Part shown: piece after piece, positions 60,852 to 64,000 of the stretch | How the letters are laid out: each line of letters begins with the position of its first letter | How positions within the stretch are numbered: the stretch's first letter is position 1 | Assembly (NCBI GenBank): GCA_024642005.1 | Contig: JAHECA010000002.1 | Location: forward strand, 64,756-128,755 | Reading direction: 5' to 3' | DNA length: 64,000 nucleotides | From: Robiginitalea sp. | Lineage (GTDB): Bacteria; Bacteroidota; Bacteroidia; Flavobacteriales; Flavobacteriaceae | Made by a program: the position numbers and the translations under genes | Notes under the pieces: model-generated | Told to the model about the DNA's origin: nothing | What the model saw: only the letters and a program-made list of their open reading frames with translations | Databases searched by the model: none

Positions 60852-62072
60852 ATGTTGTACTACCTTTTTCAATACCTGGAACAGCAGTATCACCTGCCCG
60901 GAGCCACCCTCTTTCAGTTTCTGACCTTTCGGGCGGCCCTGGCGGTATTGCTTTCCCTGGTGCTCGCCACGGTCTACGGCAAGCGCGTGATCAATTTCCT
61001 GAAAAGGAAGCAGATCGGGGAAACCGTGCGCGACCTGGGCCTCGAAGGGCAGCAACAAAAGGCCGGCACGCCCACCATGGGCGGCATCATCATCATCGGT
61101 TCCACCCTGATCCCAACCCTGCTTTTTGCCCGGCTCGACAACATATACGTGATCTTGCTCATCCTCACCATGCTCTGGATGGGGGTTATCGGCTTTATTG
61201 ACGATTACATCAAGATCTTCAAAAAAAACAAGAAAGGCCTCAAGGGCCGTTTCAAGGTTACCGGTCAGGTAGGCCTGGGCCTCCTGGTCGGCGCAACGCT
61301 TTACTTCCATCCGGAGGTGACCGTTAAGGAACGCAACCACACCATCATTACCCAGGAATTCGAAGTGCAGGAGGTAGAAGGCCAGGAGGTGAAGTCGCTC
61401 ATGACCAACGTCCCCTTTTTCAAAAACAACCAGCTCGACTACAGCATTTGGCTGAACTGGCTGGGCCCGGGGGCAGAAAAGTACGCCTGGATGCTGTTTA
61501 TCCTGATCGTGATCGTTATCGTGACAGCAGTCTCCAACGGGGCCAACCTCACCGACGGCATAGACGGCCTGGCCACGGGCACCTCTGCCATCATTGTCTT
61601 AACCCTGGGCATTTTTGCCTGGGTATCGGGCAACGCCATTTTCTCGGATTACCTGGATATTTTCTTCATCCCCCGGGCCGGGGAACTGGTGGTGTTCATC
61701 GCGGCCTTTGTCGGGGGACTGGTGGGCTTCCTCTGGTACAACGCCTATCCGGCCCAGGTATTTATGGGCGATACGGGCAGCCTTACCATCGGGGGGGTTA
61801 TTGCGGTAATCGCCCTGATTGTCCGAAAGGAATTGTTGATTCCGCTGCTCTGCGGCATCTTTTTCGCCGAGTCGCTCTCGGTGATGTTGCAGGTGGGCTA
61901 TTTCAAATACACGCGGCGCAGGTTCGGGGAGGGCAGGCGCATCTTCCTTATGGCGCCGCTGCACCATCACTACCAGAAGAAAGGGTACCACGAGAGCAAA
62001 ATTGTGACCCGCTTCTGGATTTTAGGCATTCTGCTCGCGGTCGTGACCATTGTGACCCTAAAGGTCCGCTAG
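60852..62072 (+). CDS. mraY: Phospho-N-acetylmuramoyl-pentapeptide transferase
   Basis: Makes lipid I on undecaprenyl phosphate in the inner membrane. The 406-residue protein has about ten hydrophobic segments, the [14 protein letters not shown] segment, the magnesium-binding [10 protein letters not shown] and FMGDTGSL motifs, and a late LHHHYQKKG. It is longer than E. coli MraY (360) because of a hydrophilic insert at about residues 150-200, common in this phylum. Only two bases separate it from murD. Confidence 0.96.
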   Translation: MLYYLFQYLEQQYHLPGATLFQFLTFRAALAVLLSLVLATVYGKRVINFLKRKQIGETVRDLGLEGQQQKAGTPTMGGIIIIGSTLIPTLLFARLDNIYVILLILTMLWMGVIGFIDDYIKIFKKNKKGLKGRFKVTGQVGLGLLVGATLYFHPEVTVKERNHTIITQEFEVQEVEGQEVKSLMTNVPFFKNNQLDYSIWLNWLGPGAEKYAWMLFILIVIVIVTAVSNGANLTDGIDGLATGTSAIIVLTLGIFAWVSGNAIFSDYLDIFFIPRAGELVVFIAAFVGGLVGFLWYNAYPAQVFMGDTGSLTIGGVIAVIALIVRKELLIPLLCGIFFAESLSVMLQVGYFKYTRRRFGEGRRIFLMAPLHHHYQKKGYHESKIVTRFWILGILLAVVTIVTLKVR

Positions 62073-62074
62073 TT

Positions 62075-63463
62075 ATGAATAAGGAGCAGCACCCGGGCCC
62101 GGATGCCCGCATTGAGGCCCTGCGAAAGGGCGGGAAGCTGGTAGTACTGGGCGCCGGGGAAAGTGGGGCTGGAGCCGCCCTGCTGGGAAGGAAACAAGGC
62201 TTTGCTGTTTTTGTCTCCGACAAGGGCAGCATCGCCCCGAAATACAAAGACGTTCTTTCACAGACTGGAATTGATTGGGAAGAGGGAGGCCATACCGAGG
62301 CGCGTGTCCTCGATGCCGACCTCTGCGTCAAGAGCCCCGGCATCCCCGACACGGTGCCGATGGTGCAGGCCCTGATCAGCAAGGGCGTACCGGTAATTTC
62401 GGAGATCGAATTTGCCTCGTGGTACTGCGGGGCCACCCTCATCGCCATTACGGGGAGCAACGGGAAAACCACCACCACCCTGCTCACGCACCACCTGCTG
62501 GTGCAGGGCGGCCTCGATGCGGGGCTGGCCGGGAACATTGGCGACAGCTTCGCTGCCATGGTGGCGCGTGAGACCCACGAATACTACGTGCTGGAAGTAA
62601 GCAGCTTCCAGCTCGACGGCATAATGGGTTTCCGCCCGCATATCGCGGTGATCACCAACATTACCCCCGACCACCTCGACCGCTATGCATACCGGATGGA
62701 AAACTACATCCGTTCCAAGCTGCGGATAGCGGAAAACCAGACGCCCTCCGATCACCTGGTCTATGACCTGGACGATCCGGTGCTGGGGGAGGAGATACAA
62801 CCGGGGCGGTTTGCCCCGAAACTATGGCCCTGCTCGCTCAATCAACCCCTGGAGGAAGGCGCCTGGAGTACAGGAAAAGACATACATATAAAAACACATA
62901 ACAACGACTTGACCATGAGTACGGATTCTTTGGCCCTCGAAGGGCAACACAACATCAAGAACACCATGGCGGCCGCCACCGTCGCCCGCTTGCTGGGTAT
63001 TCGCAATGAGAGCATCCGGCAGAGCGTCGCCAATTTCCAGGGAGCGCCCCACCGCCTTGAAAAGGTGCTGAAGATCCATCATGTACAGTACATCAACGAC
63101 TCGAAGGCCACAAATGTGAACGCCACTTTTTATGCCCTCGACAGCATGACCACCCCCACGGTGTGGATTGTGGGCGGAGTCGACAAGGGGAACGATTACC
63201 AGCCCCTTATGCCCCTGGTGCGCGAAAAGGTTAAGGCTATTATCTGCCTGGGGGTCGACAATTCCAAAATCCTGGATGCCTTTGGCAATGCCGTAGACCT
63301 TGTGGTAGAGACCTATGCCATGTCGGAAGCCGTGAAGGTGGCCTACAAAATAGCCGAACGGGGCGATACCGTGCTGCTCTCCCCGGCCTGTGCCAGTTTC
63401 GACCTGTTCAAGAATTACGAAGACCGTGGCAACCAATTCAAGGAAGCTGTTAAATCACTCTGA
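62075..63463 (+). CDS. murD: UDP-MurNAc-L-Ala:D-Glu ligase
   Basis: Adds D-glutamate to UDP-MurNAc-L-Ala. The 462-residue protein has an N-terminal UDP-binding domain (VVLGAGESGAGAALLG), the P-loop ITGSNGKTTTTLL near residue 127, ITPDHLDRYA in the central domain and DSKATNVNAT plus SPACASFDLFKNYEDRG in the C-terminal domain. The ATG at 62075 is two bases after mraY; the same frame stays open upstream inside mraY but without homology. ftsW starts one base after its stop. Confidence 0.96.
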   Translation: MNKEQHPGPDARIEALRKGGKLVVLGAGESGAGAALLGRKQGFAVFVSDKGSIAPKYKDVLSQTGIDWEEGGHTEARVLDADLCVKSPGIPDTVPMVQALISKGVPVISEIEFASWYCGATLIAITGSNGKTTTTLLTHHLLVQGGLDAGLAGNIGDSFAAMVARETHEYYVLEVSSFQLDGIMGFRPHIAVITNITPDHLDRYAYRMENYIRSKLRIAENQTPSDHLVYDLDDPVLGEEIQPGRFAPKLWPCSLNQPLEEGAWSTGKDIHIKTHNNDLTMSTDSLALEGQHNIKNTMAAATVARLLGIRNESIRQSVANFQGAPHRLEKVLKIHHVQYINDSKATNVNATFYALDSMTTPTVWIVGGVDKGNDYQPLMPLVREKVKAIICLGVDNSKILDAFGNAVDLVVETYAMSEAVKVAYKIAERGDTVLLSPACASFDLFKNYEDRGNQFKEAVKSL

Positions 63464-63464
63464 T

Positions 63465-64000
63465 ATGCGCAACATTCTGAACCAACTGGAAGGAGACAAG
63501 GCGATCTGGGCCGTGGTGGCCCTGCTGGCCCTGTTCTCGTTCCTGCCGGTTTACAGCGCCAGCAGCAACCTGGTTTACGTGGTGGGCAGCGGTACCCCGA
63601 CCGGGTACCTGCTCAAACACGGCCTGCTCCTGTTCCTCGGGTTCGGTATCATTTACGGGGTGCACAAAATCCCCATGCGTTATTTCAAAGGGCTCTCCAT
63701 CATCGCCATGCCGGTGGTGCTTGGGCTGCTGATCTATACCCTGGCACAGGGCACGACCATTGACGGGGCCAACGCCAGCCGCTGGATTAGCCTGCCCCTG
63801 GTGGGCATCTCCTTCCAGACCTCCACCCTGGCGGCGGTGGTGCTGATGATCTACACCGCCCGCTACCTGAGCAAAATTAAAGACCGGGAGATCAAATTCA
63901 GCGAAACCCTGTTGCCGCTCTGGCTGCCGGTATTTGTCGTAATCATGCTGATTTTGCCGGCCAACTTTTCCACGGCGGCCATCCTGTTCGCCATGGTACT
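63465..64000 (+). CDS. ftsW: Septal peptidoglycan glycosyltransferase FtsW, 5' part (runs off window)
   Basis: The first 178 codons of a SEDS-family membrane protein that polymerises lipid II with FtsI. It begins MRNILNQLEGDKAIWAVV. Membrane segments are visible at about 14-32, 52-68, 76-94, 120-135 and 153-175. The SEDS core segment reads GANASRWISLPL where relatives have G-A-x-R-W-I. The frame is open to base 64000, so the 3' half is missing. Next in such clusters are usually murG and murC. Confidence 0.93.
   Translation, partial: MRNILNQLEGDKAIWAVVALLALFSFLPVYSASSNLVYVVGSGTPTGYLLKHGLLLFLGFGIIYGVHKIPMRYFKGLSIIAMPVVLGLLIYTLAQGTTIDGANASRWISLPLVGISFQTSTLAAVVLMIYTARYLSKIKDREIKFSETLLPLWLPVFVVIMLILPANFSTAAILFAMV

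Noticed and set aside
61448-62072. In-frame upstream extension of murD into mraY
   Set aside because: Translation there is Arg/Gly-rich and unlike MurD; mraY in another frame fully explains the bases, and ATG 62075 gives the correct MurD length.
1-64000. tRNA, rRNA, CRISPR, insertion sequences and prophage genes
   Set aside because: Looked for in all gaps and along both strands; no cloverleaf with CCA-adjacent stem, no spaced repeats, no transposase or integrase motif was found.

Overview
The window reads as chromosomal core sequence from a GC-rich member of the Flavobacteriaceae (Bacteroidota). The evidence is the set of gliding-type genes (gldA, gldB, gldC), the TAnnTTTG promoter elements instead of sigma70 boxes, weak or absent Shine-Dalgarno sequences, a DAHP synthase-chorismate mutase fusion, a division/cell-wall cluster without murF, and a DnaG lacking zinc ligands. 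A Robiginitalea-like genus would fit the base composition, but that is inference. I see no rRNA, tRNA, insertion sequence, phage gene or CRISPR array.

Layout. 1-3444: one-carbon metabolism (3' part of metH, then metF). 3488-8842: envelope and secreted proteins (PagL-like barrel, GIN-domain protein, serine hydrolase, S10 peptidase) and an agmatinase-family enzyme. 8910-12905: small housekeeping and stress genes (VOC, MscS-type channel, two SIMPL proteins, SRAP DNA-crosslink protein). 12909-13829: gldA on the minus strand. 14059-18183: an aromatic amino acid operon (prephenate dehydratase, aminotransferase, prephenate dehydrogenase, DAHP synthase-chorismate mutase) preceded by a textbook-like attenuator with a Phe/Tyr-rich leader peptide. 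18273-22603: a GIN protein, a small secreted protein, then rsgA, dtd, mazG-like and aroA. 22617-24643: minus-strand small genes. 24885-28111: queA, rlmN and a polyprenyl diphosphate synthase. 28163-31343: a DsrE-like protein, then an ECF sigma factor, a likely anti-sigma protein and an outer-membrane protein. 31385-36771: zinc-ribbon protein, dnaG, a response regulator, nadE, gldB and gldC. 36805-39776: a phosphofructokinase facing an alpha-glucan phosphorylase. 39933-41540: a universal stress protein and a pirin.

41817-53772 is the most accessory-looking region. It holds a GABA-type aminotransferase, a sodium:solute symporter, and a five-gene run in the same order as Bacillus yodT-yodS-yodR-yodQ-yodP (aminotransferase, two CoA-transferase subunits, deacylase, beta-lysine N-acetyltransferase). 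The kamA lysine aminomutase that completes the Bacillus locus is not here. In its place follow a secreted TolB-propeller/PHP metallohydrolase and a CocE-type hydrolase. Together these suggest uptake and breakdown of lysine or acetylated beta-lysine toward 4-aminobutyrate.

53955-55383 carries engB and an alpha/beta hydrolase on the minus strand. From 55568 to the window end runs the division and cell-wall cluster: three 10-bp MraZ-type boxes and a promoter element, then mraZ, rsmH, ftsL-like, a PASTA-containing ftsI-type transpeptidase, murE, mraY, murD and the start of ftsW.

The strongest non-gene signal is the attenuator at 14059-14182. Other points worth attention are three enzymes or regulators that lack a normally essential residue (glucan phosphorylase PLP lysine, response-regulator phosphoacceptor aspartate, primase zinc ligands). 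No wholly unknown multi-gene system could be demonstrated.
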